A stretch of 14,525 nt of DNA. It comes from an uncultured Clostridium sp. (lineage in GTDB: Bacteria > Bacillota > Clostridia > Clostridiales > Clostridiaceae). The DNA is taken from positions 1 through 14,525 of the forward strand of contig NZ_CALEVF010000252.1 of NCBI RefSeq assembly GCF_937920395.1, in the 5' to 3' direction. Positions 1 to 8,058 of this stretch are shown in pieces; position 1 is the stretch's first letter, and each line of letters begins with the position of its first letter. The translations under genes were made by a program, and so were the position numbers. Below the pieces are notes generated by a model, which did not search any database, was not told the origin of the DNA, and was given only the letters and a program-made list of their open reading frames with translations.

Positions 1-2
1 TA

Positions 3-932
3 CGTGCAATGACAGTTGTTCTTCCATCAGGAGAAATTACTAAATTTGGAGCTACGGTATCAAAAACAAGTTCAGGTTACAGTCTTTTAAATTTGATGAT
101 TGGTTCAGAAGGCACCCTTGGAATTATTACAGAACTTACCTTGAAAACTATGATAGCACCAAAGGCAGTTGCAAGTTTAATTATTCCTTTTGAAAATCTA
201 GATGATTGCATTTCTGCAGTTCCTAAATTTAAAATGCAACACATGAATCCACAAGCATTAGAATTTATGGAAAGAGAAATTGTTTTATCTAGTGAAAGAT
301 TTATTGGAAAAAGTGTATTCCCTCAAGTAGTTGATGGAGTAACTGCAAATGCTTATTTACTTGTTACTATAGACGCAAGTGACGAAGATGAATTAAATAA
401 TCTTATTGAACAAGCAAGTGAAATAGTATTAGAAGCAGGAGCAATTGATGTTCTTGTAGCTGATACACCTGCAAAAATTAAAGATGCATGGGCTGCACGT
501 TCTAGTTTCTTAGACGCAATTATGGCAGAAACAAAATTATTAGATGAATGTGATGTTGTAGTTCCAATAAATAAAATTGCTTCTTATCTTGCTTTTGCAA
601 ATAAAACTGGAGAAGAGTGTGGTTTGACTATTAGAAGTTTTGGACATGCAGGAGATGGAAATCTTCACATATACCAATGTAGTAATGATTTAGATGAAGC
701 AGAATTTAAAATAAGAGTTGAAAAATTCTTTGATATTATTTATAAAGAAGCAATAGATTGTGGCGGACTTGTTTCAGGAGAACATGGAATAGGTAGTGGA
801 AAGATTAGCTATTTAGAAGAGTGCGTTGGAAAAGTAAATATGGAATTAATGAAAGGCATTAAAAAAACTTTTGACCCGAATTCTATTATGAATCCAGGTA
901 AAGTATGCGCTCCAATAGATGGTGCTAACTAA
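3..932 (+). CDS. FAD-linked dehydrogenase, GlcD/lactate dehydrogenase type (5' truncated)
   Basis: This is the C-terminal part of a flavoprotein of the GlcD family, which oxidises 2-hydroxy acids such as D-lactate or glycolate. The reading frame is open to the window edge and the first ATG (base 9) is internal, so the N-terminal part of the FAD-binding domain lies outside. The visible part starts near the end of that domain, with GSEGTLGI, and continues into the FAD-oxidase C-terminal domain. That domain carries the family motifs FGHAGDGNLH and SGEHGIG, whose histidines and acidic residues sit at the active site. The protein ends normally with NPGKV close to the stop. An acyl-CoA dehydrogenase follows after 50 bases on the same strand. 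In anaerobic Clostridia such proteins often work with an electron-transfer flavoprotein (EtfAB); that partner is not in view, so the lactate/Etf role is inference. Confidence 0.9.
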   Translation, partial: RAMTVVLPSGEITKFGATVSKTSSGYSLLNLMIGSEGTLGIITELTLKTMIAPKAVASLIIPFENLDDCISAVPKFKMQHMNPQALEFMEREIVLSSERFIGKSVFPQVVDGVTANAYLLVTIDASDEDELNNLIEQASEIVLEAGAIDVLVADTPAKIKDAWAARSSFLDAIMAETKLLDECDVVVPINKIASYLAFANKTGEECGLTIRSFGHAGDGNLHIYQCSNDLDEAEFKIRVEKFFDIIYKEAIDCGGLVSGEHGIGSGKISYLEECVGKVNMELMKGIKKTFDPNSIMNPGKVCAPIDGAN

Positions 933-982
933 TATAACACAATTGAAAAATACTTTTAAAATACGAAAGGTAGGTAATTAAT

Positions 983-2125
983 ATGAATTTTATACAAGAT
1001 GAAGATAGCCAACAATTACAAGAAATGTACCGTGATTTTGCAGAAAAAGAGGTAAAACCAATCGCAAAAGAAATTGATGAAAGTATGCGTTTCCCATCAG
1101 AAAACATACCCAAAATGGCTGAAATGGGTCTACTTGGAATTCCATTTCCTGAAGAATTCGGTGGAGCTGGAATGACTACATTAAGTTATATACAATGCGT
1201 TGAAGAATTATCTAAAGTTTGTGCAACAACAGGTGTTATTGTTTCAGCACATACTAGTCTTTGTGCAACACCAATTTACACATATGGTACAGATGCACAA
1301 AAAGAGAAATATTTAAAACCACTTGCCTCCGGTGAACAATTAGGTGCCTTCGCATTAACAGAACCTGTTGCTGGAACTGATGCTTCTATGCAAAAGTCAA
1401 CTGCAGTACTCGAAGGAGATCATTATGTATTAAATGGTAGCAAGATCTTTATTACTAATGCAGGATTTGCAGACGTATATATTGTTTTTGCTATGACAGA
1501 TAAGAGTAAGGGAACAAAGGGCATTTCAGCATTTATCCTTGAAAAAGATTTCCCCGGTTTTTCTGTTGGAACTCATGAAGTAAAGATGGGAATTAGGGGA
1601 TCTTCTACATGTGAATTATTCTTTGATAATTGCATAGTTCCAAAGGAAAATCTTTTAGGAGAAGAAGGTAGAGGATTTAACATTGCAATGGCAACTCTTG
1701 ATGGAGGCCGTATTGGTGTTGCAGCACAAGCTCTTGGAATTGCAGAAGGTGCAATAGAAGAAACTATAAAATATGTTAATGAACGTGTTCAGTTTGGACG
1801 TACTATTTCAAAATTCCAAAATACACAATTTGAGCTTGCTCAAATGCGTGCAAATACAGAAGCTGCAAAACTTTTAGTATATCAAGCTGCATGTGCAAAG
1901 GATAATCATGAAAGATTTACACATTTCGCGGCTATGGCAAAATTAGTTGCTTCTAGAAATGCCAGCGATGTAACAAGACGTTGTTTACAATTATTTGGTG
2001 GATATGGATATTCAAGTGATTATCCAATTGAAAGAATGATGCGTGATGCAAAAATAACAGAAATTTATGAAGGAACATCAGAAGTTCAAATGATGGTTAT
2101 TGCTGGATGGATGGGTGTTAAATAA
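983..2125 (+). CDS. Acyl-CoA dehydrogenase, short-chain (butyryl-CoA dehydrogenase-like)
   Basis: A complete 380-residue acyl-CoA dehydrogenase, the usual length for the short-chain family. It would interconvert an acyl-CoA and its enoyl-CoA using FAD, in the cytoplasm. The N-terminal helical domain is followed by the FAD-contacting segment FALTEPVAGTDA (about residues 127-138), the middle beta domain, and a C-terminal helical domain with GGRIGVAAQALG and FGGYGY. The catalytic base is the glutamate of IYEGTSEVQ (Glu363), placed as in butyryl-CoA and medium-chain acyl-CoA dehydrogenases. The start is supported by an AAAGG-type ribosome site upstream. It probably shares a transcript with the flavoprotein gene before it and ends at the terminator just downstream. 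Butyryl-CoA synthesis coupled to Etf is the likeliest role, but branched-chain or other short acyl substrates cannot be excluded. Confidence 0.95.
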   Translation: MNFIQDEDSQQLQEMYRDFAEKEVKPIAKEIDESMRFPSENIPKMAEMGLLGIPFPEEFGGAGMTTLSYIQCVEELSKVCATTGVIVSAHTSLCATPIYTYGTDAQKEKYLKPLASGEQLGAFALTEPVAGTDASMQKSTAVLEGDHYVLNGSKIFITNAGFADVYIVFAMTDKSKGTKGISAFILEKDFPGFSVGTHEVKMGIRGSSTCELFFDNCIVPKENLLGEEGRGFNIAMATLDGGRIGVAAQALGIAEGAIEETIKYVNERVQFGRTISKFQNTQFELAQMRANTEAAKLLVYQAACAKDNHERFTHFAAMAKLVASRNASDVTRRCLQLFGGYGYSSDYPIERMMRDAKITEIYEGTSEVQMMVIAGWMGVK

Positions 2126-2148
2126 TAGATAACTAAAATTAAATAAAA

Positions 2149-2190
2149 AACAGATGATCAGGAAGATAATTTCCTGATCATTTGTTTTTA
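2149..2190 (+). terminator. Rho-independent terminator after the acyl-CoA dehydrogenase gene
   Basis: A 16-base-pair stem pairs 2149-2164 with 2171-2186, with one G-T wobble and a six-base loop. The 3' arm runs into a T-rich tract (TTTGTTTTTA). It lies 23 bases after the stop codon and closes the flavoprotein/acyl-CoA dehydrogenase transcript. Confidence 0.9.
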
Positions 2191-2247
2191 ATGCAGATAA
2201 GAAAAAAAACTGATCATGATTATAAAAGAAAAATTTTATAAAGGTGG

Positions 2248-2280
2248 AGTTATTTATATATATATATATATGAATAACTT
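2248..2280. repeat. AT-repeat palindrome in the spacer 2126-2449
   Basis: AGTTATT at the left and AATAACT at the right flank an alternating TA run of about 18 bases, so the whole segment is nearly self-complementary and can form a long hairpin or cruciform. It sits inside a 324-base stretch without a convincing gene, which otherwise holds only the terminator at 2149-2190 and the ribosome site of the next gene. An AAGGTGGAG sequence (2241-2249) lies directly upstream, and a 16-codon reading frame beginning MNNFF starts just after the TA run (ATG at 2269). Nothing shows that this frame is translated. I see no clear sigma-A promoter in the spacer. Confidence 0.5.
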
Positions 2281-2449
2281 CTTTTGTATTTGGAAGATGT
2301 TCAACCTTATATACATTTAGAAATAATTTATAATATTTACAAATAAAAAGAGGTATATTGGTATAAATGTAGAATATTAACAATATACTGTTTAAAGGCG
2401 ATAGAAATATTGTAAGTGATAATATATAGTAAAACGGGGGAAGAAATAT

Positions 2450-2797
2450 ATGGAGTTAAATGCACTGGAAAGTGAGATGTTAATTGATATTTATGATGCA
2501 GATATGATGCCAGAAATGCCATTTGAGATCGAAAATTATATTTTGGCTGAGGAATATCCAGAAAATAAGATACAAGAATTTGTTTTTCATTTAAAGAAAT
2601 TAAAAAAGTTAGGGCTTATAAAATATGAAGAAAGAGAAGCGTTTGTAAAAAGTGGAAGTTATAGTGTTAAATACAATAATAATGTGACTATAATTTATGG
2701 AGATAAAGTCCATATAGATTTTAAAGGAATAAAACTAGTTGAGGGTTATAATTACGGTAATTCAGAAATTAAAGAAAAAATCATTATAAATGATTAG
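2450..2797 (+). CDS. Hypothetical protein, possible winged-helix fold
   Basis: I do not recognise this 115-residue protein. A strong ribosome site (GGGGGAAG, 2436-2443) at good spacing before the ATG, together with the terminator right behind it, supports a real gene. It has no signal peptide or membrane segment, so it is probably cytoplasmic. The layout is a short N-terminal helix, an acidic stretch (residues 10-35), a lysine-rich amphipathic helix around KIQEFVFHLKKLKKLGLI (about 41-58), then beta strands ending near residue 102. Two helices followed by a strand and 'wing' recall small winged-helix proteins such as the YjcQ group, but this is only a shape resemblance. It faces the polysaccharide operon tail to tail and shares its terminator; no functional link is evident. 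Confidence 0.75.
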   Translation: MELNALESEMLIDIYDADMMPEMPFEIENYILAEEYPENKIQEFVFHLKKLKKLGLIKYEEREAFVKSGSYSVKYNNNVTIIYGDKVHIDFKGIKLVEGYNYGNSEIKEKIIIND

Positions 2798-2815
2798 CAT
2801 AAAAAGTAAATTAAT

Positions 2816-2853
2816 AAAAACAAGTCTGACAATTAATGTTAGACTTGTTTTTT
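2816..2853. terminator. Bidirectional terminator shared by convergent genes
   Basis: An 11-base-pair stem, ACAAGTCTGAC against GTTAGACTTGT with one wobble pair and a seven-base loop, is flanked by AAAAA on the left and TTTTTT on the right. It can therefore terminate transcripts from both directions: the small plus-strand gene and the minus-strand polysaccharide operon. The stop codon (2839-2841) and the last three sense codons of the flippase gene lie inside the right arm and its T tract, so the hairpin is partly coding. Confidence 0.85.
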
Positions 2854-4377
2854 AGTTACTTGCTTAAACTTATTAATCAACAAATCAGTGTATTTATTTA
2901 TATAAGTCAAAGTGTGTTTATAAGATTTAATATCAAAAACAGATACAACTATTAAAAATGTAGGAACTATAATAATTAATAAAATAACTGTAGTTATTGC
3001 AAATTTAATGTATGATGTAGGATATATATTAAATTTATTTCCGGTAATGACTATACTTAAAAATAAAATTGTATCCACAGCCCATCTTTTATATGTAACT
3101 AATGAACTTCTTTTAAGAATATACTTATTTGTATAAATTATTATATCATTTGTTCTGTATAATAATGCAGTAATAGTTCCTATTAAAACTCCGTATATTC
3201 CAAATTTGTTTACGCATATGAGTGATATAACAATATTAATTGTTGCTTCTATAATTGCTCTATATTGTGTTTTTTTAAAATGGCCTGCAATATTTATAGC
3301 ATTAACACCAGATGCTCTTGCGAAAGACATCAAATTTAATGTAACAAAGAGAATAGGGAGCAAAGGATCAATATAATTTATATCTGTCATTCCTGCTGTA
3401 TAAAGTTTCATAAATGGTAATATTAATATATATGTTATAGAATATAAAGCAAATACAATTGCCATATAATATAATTCATAACAATCGTATAAATTAAAAA
3501 ATTTGATTCTATCTTCATAGTAAGTAGAACCAAGTATAAATACAATACCAGAGTTTATGTTTGAAATTAAACTATTTATCATCTGAAATATTAAATTATA
3601 CATTACATAAACACTAACGACTTTCAATCCACAAAAAATAGTTAGTATAAATACATCAGTATTATTAAATATCATATATGATATCTGGTGCACTAATACG
3701 GAGTTTTTTTGGGATAAAGCAGAATAGTTAGGTTTTATGCTTAAGTCAATCCACTTATACTTTCTCTTTATATAAATCCCAATCATAAACATCTGTAAAA
3801 GATTTATTATAAAATATGATAGTTGAATTAATATTAGATTATAACCTAGTATTAATAATGTTATTTTTATAATATTAGTAAGTATGGTTACAATAATACC
3901 AATGTTAGATATGATATATCCTTTCCCATCTGCTGTTAAAAGTAATTTAAATTTAGCTTGAAAAAAGTAATTTATAACACCGACCATACCCGTCAATAAT
4001 ATTACTAGAAATACAGTTATGTTACCAATATTTGATTTAATACATAAAGGATATACTATTGATAGAGCAACAACAGTTAGTAAATAAATTTTTCCTGTTT
4101 TTTTATAATATTTCGATGTCGCTGATAATATACTATTTATGCTATCTTTGTCATCTGCAGCAATAGGTTTGTAAAGTGACTGAATAGTAGTTGCCCCAAC
4201 ACCGGCTTCTAAAACACTCATATATACAATTATTTGAAGTAATGATGCCATAAACCCATTTACTTCAGATCCAAACCTTACTATAAAAAGCCTTGGTATA
4301 AGCACACCAAAAGCGATTGTAACTAGTTGGTTTATAAATCCAAATAATATATTGTAAAATCCATGTCTAACTTTCAT
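2839..4377 (-). CDS. wzx: Wzx-type polysaccharide flippase (MOP/PST family)
   Basis: A polytopic membrane protein of 512 residues with roughly 12-14 hydrophobic segments, fitting the polysaccharide transporter branch of the MOP superfamily. It would move lipid-linked repeat units across the cytoplasmic membrane. Family features are the N-terminal pattern with two hydrophobic helices around FGFINQLVTIAFGVLIP and the loop RFGSEVNGF, followed by GVGATTIQSLYKPIA. I place the start at the ATG at 4375-4377, 14 codons inside the longest frame, because GAGGGA (4384-4389) lies six bases upstream and the protein then begins MKVRHGFYN. The ribosome site overlaps the stop codon of the preceding polymerase gene, ten bases away, which suggests coupled translation. 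It is the last gene of the operon. The assignment as flippase rather than another MOP exporter rests on family look and context. Confidence 0.87.
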   Translation of the reverse strand: MKVRHGFYNILFGFINQLVTIAFGVLIPRLFIVRFGSEVNGFMASLLQIIVYMSVLEAGVGATTIQSLYKPIAADDKDSINSILSATSKYYKKTGKIYLLTVVALSIVYPLCIKSNIGNITVFLVILLTGMVGVINYFFQAKFKLLLTADGKGYIISNIGIIVTILTNIIKITLLILGYNLILIQLSYFIINLLQMFMIGIYIKRKYKWIDLSIKPNYSALSQKNSVLVHQISYMIFNNTDVFILTIFCGLKVVSVYVMYNLIFQMINSLISNINSGIVFILGSTYYEDRIKFFNLYDCYELYYMAIVFALYSITYILILPFMKLYTAGMTDINYIDPLLPILFVTLNLMSFARASGVNAINIAGHFKKTQYRAIIEATINIVISLICVNKFGIYGVLIGTITALLYRTNDIIIYTNKYILKRSSLVTYKRWAVDTILFLSIVITGNKFNIYPTSYIKFAITTVILLIIIVPTFLIVVSVFDIKSYKHTLTYINKYTDLLINKFKQVTKKQV

Positions 4378-4387
4378 TATTATTCCC

Positions 4388-5728
4388 TCATTTACTATTA
4401 ACTTGATTTCTACATTCATCTGGATAATTTATAGCTAGTATTGCTAATAAAACGTGTATGGGGAAGAAAGAAAATACGGATGTATCTAATACAAAATTAG
4501 CAAATAAAATTATATATATTGGTAACAAACGTACATCAATAAACTTTATTTTAGTTTCATGTTTAGTTTTGTTTGCTATACTTTTATTACATTTAAAAAT
4601 ATATAACATGTATATAACAATACCTAACAATCCAATTTTATACCATGTGCTTAAATAAACATTATGTGCTGCCGTTGAATTTAAAAAATTAGATATTCCT
4701 TGTCCCAGAAATAAAGTTTTAATATTTGAAAATATTTCATTAATATAATTCTGCCAAATAGAAGATCTACCTGTTGTGACTGTAGAAAGGTCAACATTTC
4801 CACCAACAAATCTCACAAAATATATATCATAAAAATAATTGTAATTTAACATTAAAGCTACACTTATAGAAATGGATAAAAAGCTAATATATTTAATTCC
4901 TTTAAAAATACTCTTTTTAAAATATATCAGCATATAAAATATAATAATTATTATTATTGAAATTAAATACATCTTAGATAAAGACAAAAAACCAAACACA
5001 ACCAAAACTAGTATAAAAGTATTTTTTAATGTTTTTAATTTTCTTTTAGGTTTTATTACCATTAAAACACTTATTGCCATAAGTATTTGTAATGCGTAAT
5101 AATTTGGATCAATATCAAGTCCAGAGATTCTAGTAATAAGACCTCCATCTACAATTACAGTATTAACACTACGCATACTTATTAAGTAATTATTGATTTG
5201 TATAAAATTCTGACCTATATAACCCAATAAAGCGGCGGAACCTACTCCCATTGCATAAAAAATAAAATAATTCTTATAGTTATTTTTAGAGATTTTTTTG
5301 CTCAGAGAAGCAAAAACAAGAATAATACAGTTGTTACATATAAAATTTAAATTTGCCATTATTTGAAAATCACTTGATATAAAACTTATAATAAATACGT
5401 AAATAGTAAGGATAATAAAAGAAAGTGAAAGCTCTAAATCAAAAATGTTTTTTTTGATAAACAAACAAATTATAATAAAAGCAATTACTAGAAATGAATA
5501 CAATGATTGTTTTGTTAAATCATATTTAAATACGTATACCCATGAAACAAAAAATAATAAGTAACATATTTTATTTTGAACTTTATCAAATATCATACCT
5601 ATTAGTATAATAAAAAAGCTAGAAAACACTAAAATTCTATTGCCAGTCATCATATAAATGATAATTAATGCTACAGCAATTAAAATTATAAAAAATGTTT
5701 TAAAAGGAAATTTTGTTTCATTATTCAT
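4388..5728 (-). CDS. wzy: Wzy-type polysaccharide polymerase / O-antigen ligase family protein
   Basis: A 446-residue, extremely hydrophobic protein with about 10-12 membrane segments and one large hydrophilic loop near residues 300-350. That loop carries TTGRSSIWQNYI and, further on, AAHNVYLSTWYKIG; this arrangement is seen in Wzy polymerases and WaaL-type ligases of the Wzy_C family, where the loop faces outward. In a locus with a flippase and an initiating transferase, the best role is joining lipid-linked repeat units into polymer outside the membrane. The start codon overlaps the end of the preceding glycosyltransferase by eight bases (ATGAATAA), and AGAGG sits just upstream. A ligase function is the main alternative; sequence alone does not separate the two. 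Confidence 0.85.
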   Translation of the reverse strand: MNNETKFPFKTFFIILIAVALIIIYMMTGNRILVFSSFFIILIGMIFDKVQNKICYLLFFVSWVYVFKYDLTKQSLYSFLVIAFIIICLFIKKNIFDLELSLSFIILTIYVFIISFISSDFQIMANLNFICNNCIILVFASLSKKISKNNYKNYFIFYAMGVGSAALLGYIGQNFIQINNYLISMRSVNTVIVDGGLITRISGLDIDPNYYALQILMAISVLMVIKPKRKLKTLKNTFILVLVVFGFLSLSKMYLISIIIIIIFYMLIYFKKSIFKGIKYISFLSISISVALMLNYNYFYDIYFVRFVGGNVDLSTVTTGRSSIWQNYINEIFSNIKTLFLGQGISNFLNSTAAHNVYLSTWYKIGLLGIVIYMLYIFKCNKSIANKTKHETKIKFIDVRLLPIYIILFANFVLDTSVFSFFPIHVLLAILAINYPDECRNQVNSK

Positions 5729-6896
5729 TATGAACCTCTTTTAAAACAATATTTAGTTGGGAAAGAGCTAACTTATTAGAAAACTTAGAAATACACAAAT
5801 TATTTTTTAATATATTTATTTTGTATGAATTAGTAATTAATTTATATATTGTATTAAACAATTCATTCACGCTAATACCTACAATTAAACCATTATAATT
5901 ATTTTGAATCTGCTCCTTAGAAGCAATATAATTTGTAGTAATAACTGGCGTTTTTAATATCAATGATTCACCTACAACCATTGGATATCCCTCATAATCT
6001 GAAGTTAATACAAACAAATCTGCATTAGCTATATATGGATATGGATTCCTTTTATTCCCTGTAAATTCTATGAATTCTTTTACTCGTTTTTCTTTTGCTA
6101 AAGTAATATTTATATTTAAATCTGGGCCATCACCAACTATGTACCATTTATAATTGGTGATATTATTATTTTTGAGCATACAACAAACCTCTATTATTCT
6201 ATCAATTCGTTTTGTACTGTTATCTATTCTTGCAACTGTTACAATATTTATTTTATTTTTTGAGTAATCTACACCATACAATTTTGACTTTTTTAATATT
6301 TCGTTAATTGGAAACAGGTTATATGCAACAAAAGTCTTTGATTTAAGTTCAGGTGCAATTTTATCAAGTTTTGACTTGCAGGCGTTCGATACTAATATAA
6401 TATGGTCAAATTTTGAATATGTTTTTAAGCAAATGGTCTTATTTAATTTAGCATTATCAGGATCAGTATGAAGCCATGCTATTTTTCTGGTAGCATCTAT
6501 AAAATCAGCTACAAATTGATTACAGCCCCTATTAAAATAAGATATAGCAATATCATAGTCATTAAACTTATTTTCCATAAGAAATATTCTATTGTAAAAT
6601 CTCTCGCTTCCAATAATTCTAACTAATATCATCAGAATTATTCTTACAAAGATTTTCATTATATTTTTTGTATTCACTACATTAGCAAATGAATTGCCTA
6701 CAAGATTTAAAAAATAATGACTTTTTATAATATTTACATTTTTAGGTATTTCACACATTAATTCACCATCGTCAGAAAATAGAAACAAATCAATCTCCAG
6801 ATCTTTTCTATTTTTATTCAATTCCTTTAATGTGTTTATCAAAGCAGTTTGTATGCCACCAGTATTTAAATTTATACCCGTAAATAATACTTTCAC
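5721..6896 (-). CDS. Glycosyltransferase family 4, third of the operon
   Basis: A GT4, GT-B fold retaining glycosyltransferase of 391 residues that would add a sugar from a nucleotide donor to the lipid-linked unit at the inner membrane face. The N-terminal domain starts with the strand KVLFTGI and the glycine loop NTGGIQ. The C-terminal domain has the VGDGPDL strand-loop, then SDYEGYPMVVGESL, in which two glutamates seven residues apart form the EX7E motif. I choose the GTG at 6894-6896 because AGGGAG (6905-6910) lies eight bases upstream; the longer GTG start would leave one or no base between the two. The upstream gene stops 13 bases before this start. The hydrophobic stretch near residues 80-95 may help membrane association. 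The sugar donor and linkage cannot be read from sequence. Confidence 0.9.
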   Translation of the reverse strand: MKVLFTGINLNTGGIQTALINTLKELNKNRKDLEIDLFLFSDDGELMCEIPKNVNIIKSHYFLNLVGNSFANVVNTKNIMKIFVRIILMILVRIIGSERFYNRIFLMENKFNDYDIAISYFNRGCNQFVADFIDATRKIAWLHTDPDNAKLNKTICLKTYSKFDHIILVSNACKSKLDKIAPELKSKTFVAYNLFPINEILKKSKLYGVDYSKNKINIVTVARIDNSTKRIDRIIEVCCMLKNNNITNYKWYIVGDGPDLNINITLAKEKRVKEFIEFTGNKRNPYPYIANADLFVLTSDYEGYPMVVGESLILKTPVITTNYIASKEQIQNNYNGLIVGISVNELFNTIYKLITNSYKINILKNNLCISKFSNKLALSQLNIVLKEVHNE

Positions 6897-6904
6897 ATAT
6901 TCCA

Positions 6905-6910
6905 CTCCCT
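6905..6910 (-). promoter_or_regulatory. Ribosome binding site that fixes the GTG start of the third GT4 gene
   Basis: AGGGAG on the minus strand lies eight bases before the GTG at 6894-6896 but touches the longer GTG at 6903-6905, so only the inner start is workable. The site overlaps the stop codon of the preceding gene by one base. Confidence 0.75.
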
Positions 6911-8058
6911 TATTTTAGATTTAGATACAAGGCCGATAATTTATGTTCCATTATATTCCATGAAAATACTTTATCATAAGCATTTCTACCATTTTGACCC
7001 ATTTTTATTCTCATATTTAAATTCTTTTGTAAAATCAAAATTACGCGAAAAAATTCCTCAGCTTTATAGTCAATTGATAGTCCCATATCATATCTATTTA
7101 TTAATTCATCAACACCAGTATTATTACATACAACTATAGGCTTTTTTAGAGCCATTGCTTCATATATTTTATTTGGTGCAGAAAATCTATGGTTTATAAT
7201 TTGGGGGTTATACGTTGCAAATAAAACATCACATTCAGATTCTAACTGCAATACATCGCTATAATTTAGCTGTCCATAATAATATATATTATCTAATTTA
7301 ACTGATAATGATTTAAAATAATCCTCAAAATAACCAAAACCTCCTATGTGTAATTCAATGTTAGTGTAATTGCCAATTAGTTCTGATATTTCAATTAATA
7401 ATCTATTATTTTGAAGTATTCCAACATAAACTATTTTTAACTTTTTATTTAAACTTTTGCACAATTTAGTGTTGCTTTTTGTAAATTCTAAATTAGGTGA
7501 ATTATGAATAACTTCAACTCTTTTAGGTGAAGATTTTTCTATTTGTTTGTAACGTCCTTCATTGCATATAATTACAGCATCAGAAGAATTTATTATGCCT
7601 ATATCTATCCGTTCAACTATATTTTGAATTTTACCAGGAATATAGTGAGAATGAATATAGTAGTCAAAAATGTCATAAATAAGTATCTTATTAATTATTT
7701 TTTTAACTAAAAAACAAGGAATTACACAATCAAAATCACATGAGTGCATTATTGAATACTGTTTTCTTTTTATAAATAGAGAATATAATATCCAAAATTG
7801 AAATATTATTAATTTAGGTAAACTTTTTAAACCATCACCATATCGACATTTTACATTGAACAACATAACTTGCGCTATTCCATTATTTAATTGAAATTTT
7901 GGAGTATTAAATTCTCTTTTTTCTCTGTTCCAACCTAAGATTAATACTCTAAAGCCGCATTTTAGTGCTGTATCAGCTTCCTTTATCACCCTTGAATCTG
8001 ATACTATGGAATTAGATCTAATAAAAATTATACCTTTTTTGCCTTCTGAGCTCCTCAA
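6910..8058 (-). CDS. Glycosyltransferase family 4, second of the operon
   Basis: A GT-B glycosyltransferase of 382 residues, most like GT4. The N-terminal domain has SIVSDSRVIKEA and the segment HSCDFDCVIP, the place where related enzymes have HAHD and similar. The C-terminal domain has the strand KIVYVGIL, then APNKIYEAMALKKPIV, which carries the second glutamate of the EX7E motif. The first glutamate is replaced by phenylalanine, a variation known in some GT4 subgroups. I choose the TTG at 8056-8058: it forms a TTGA overlap with the stop of the upstream gene and has GGAG eight bases upstream, whereas the longer GTG start overlaps that same GGAG. The protein then begins MRSSEGKKGIIFIR. It acts at the cytoplasmic membrane face; donor and acceptor are unknown. 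Confidence 0.87.
   Translation of the reverse strand: MRSSEGKKGIIFIRSNSIVSDSRVIKEADTALKCGFRVLILGWNREKREFNTPKFQLNNGIAQVMLFNVKCRYGDGLKSLPKLIIFQFWILYSLFIKRKQYSIMHSCDFDCVIPCFLVKKIINKILIYDIFDYYIHSHYIPGKIQNIVERIDIGIINSSDAVIICNEGRYKQIEKSSPKRVEVIHNSPNLEFTKSNTKLCKSLNKKLKIVYVGILQNNRLLIEISELIGNYTNIELHIGGFGYFEDYFKSLSVKLDNIYYYGQLNYSDVLQLESECDVLFATYNPQIINHRFSAPNKIYEAMALKKPIVVCNNTGVDELINRYDMGLSIDYKAEEFFRVILILQKNLNMRIKMGQNGRNAYDKVFSWNIMEHKLSALYLNLK

Noticed and set aside
925..1113. 62-codon minus-strand frame
   Set aside because: It lies opposite the end of the flavoprotein gene and the start of the acyl-CoA dehydrogenase gene, lacks a ribosome site and has a low-complexity product.
2078..2522. Two overlapping minus-strand frames of 101 and 61 codons
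   Set aside because: They run through the terminator, the TA repeat and the small plus-strand gene, and their products are tyrosine/isoleucine-rich strings expected from random AT-rich DNA.
4458..4658. 66-codon plus-strand frame inside the polymerase gene
   Set aside because: It is antisense to a clearly conserved membrane-protein gene and has no ribosome site.
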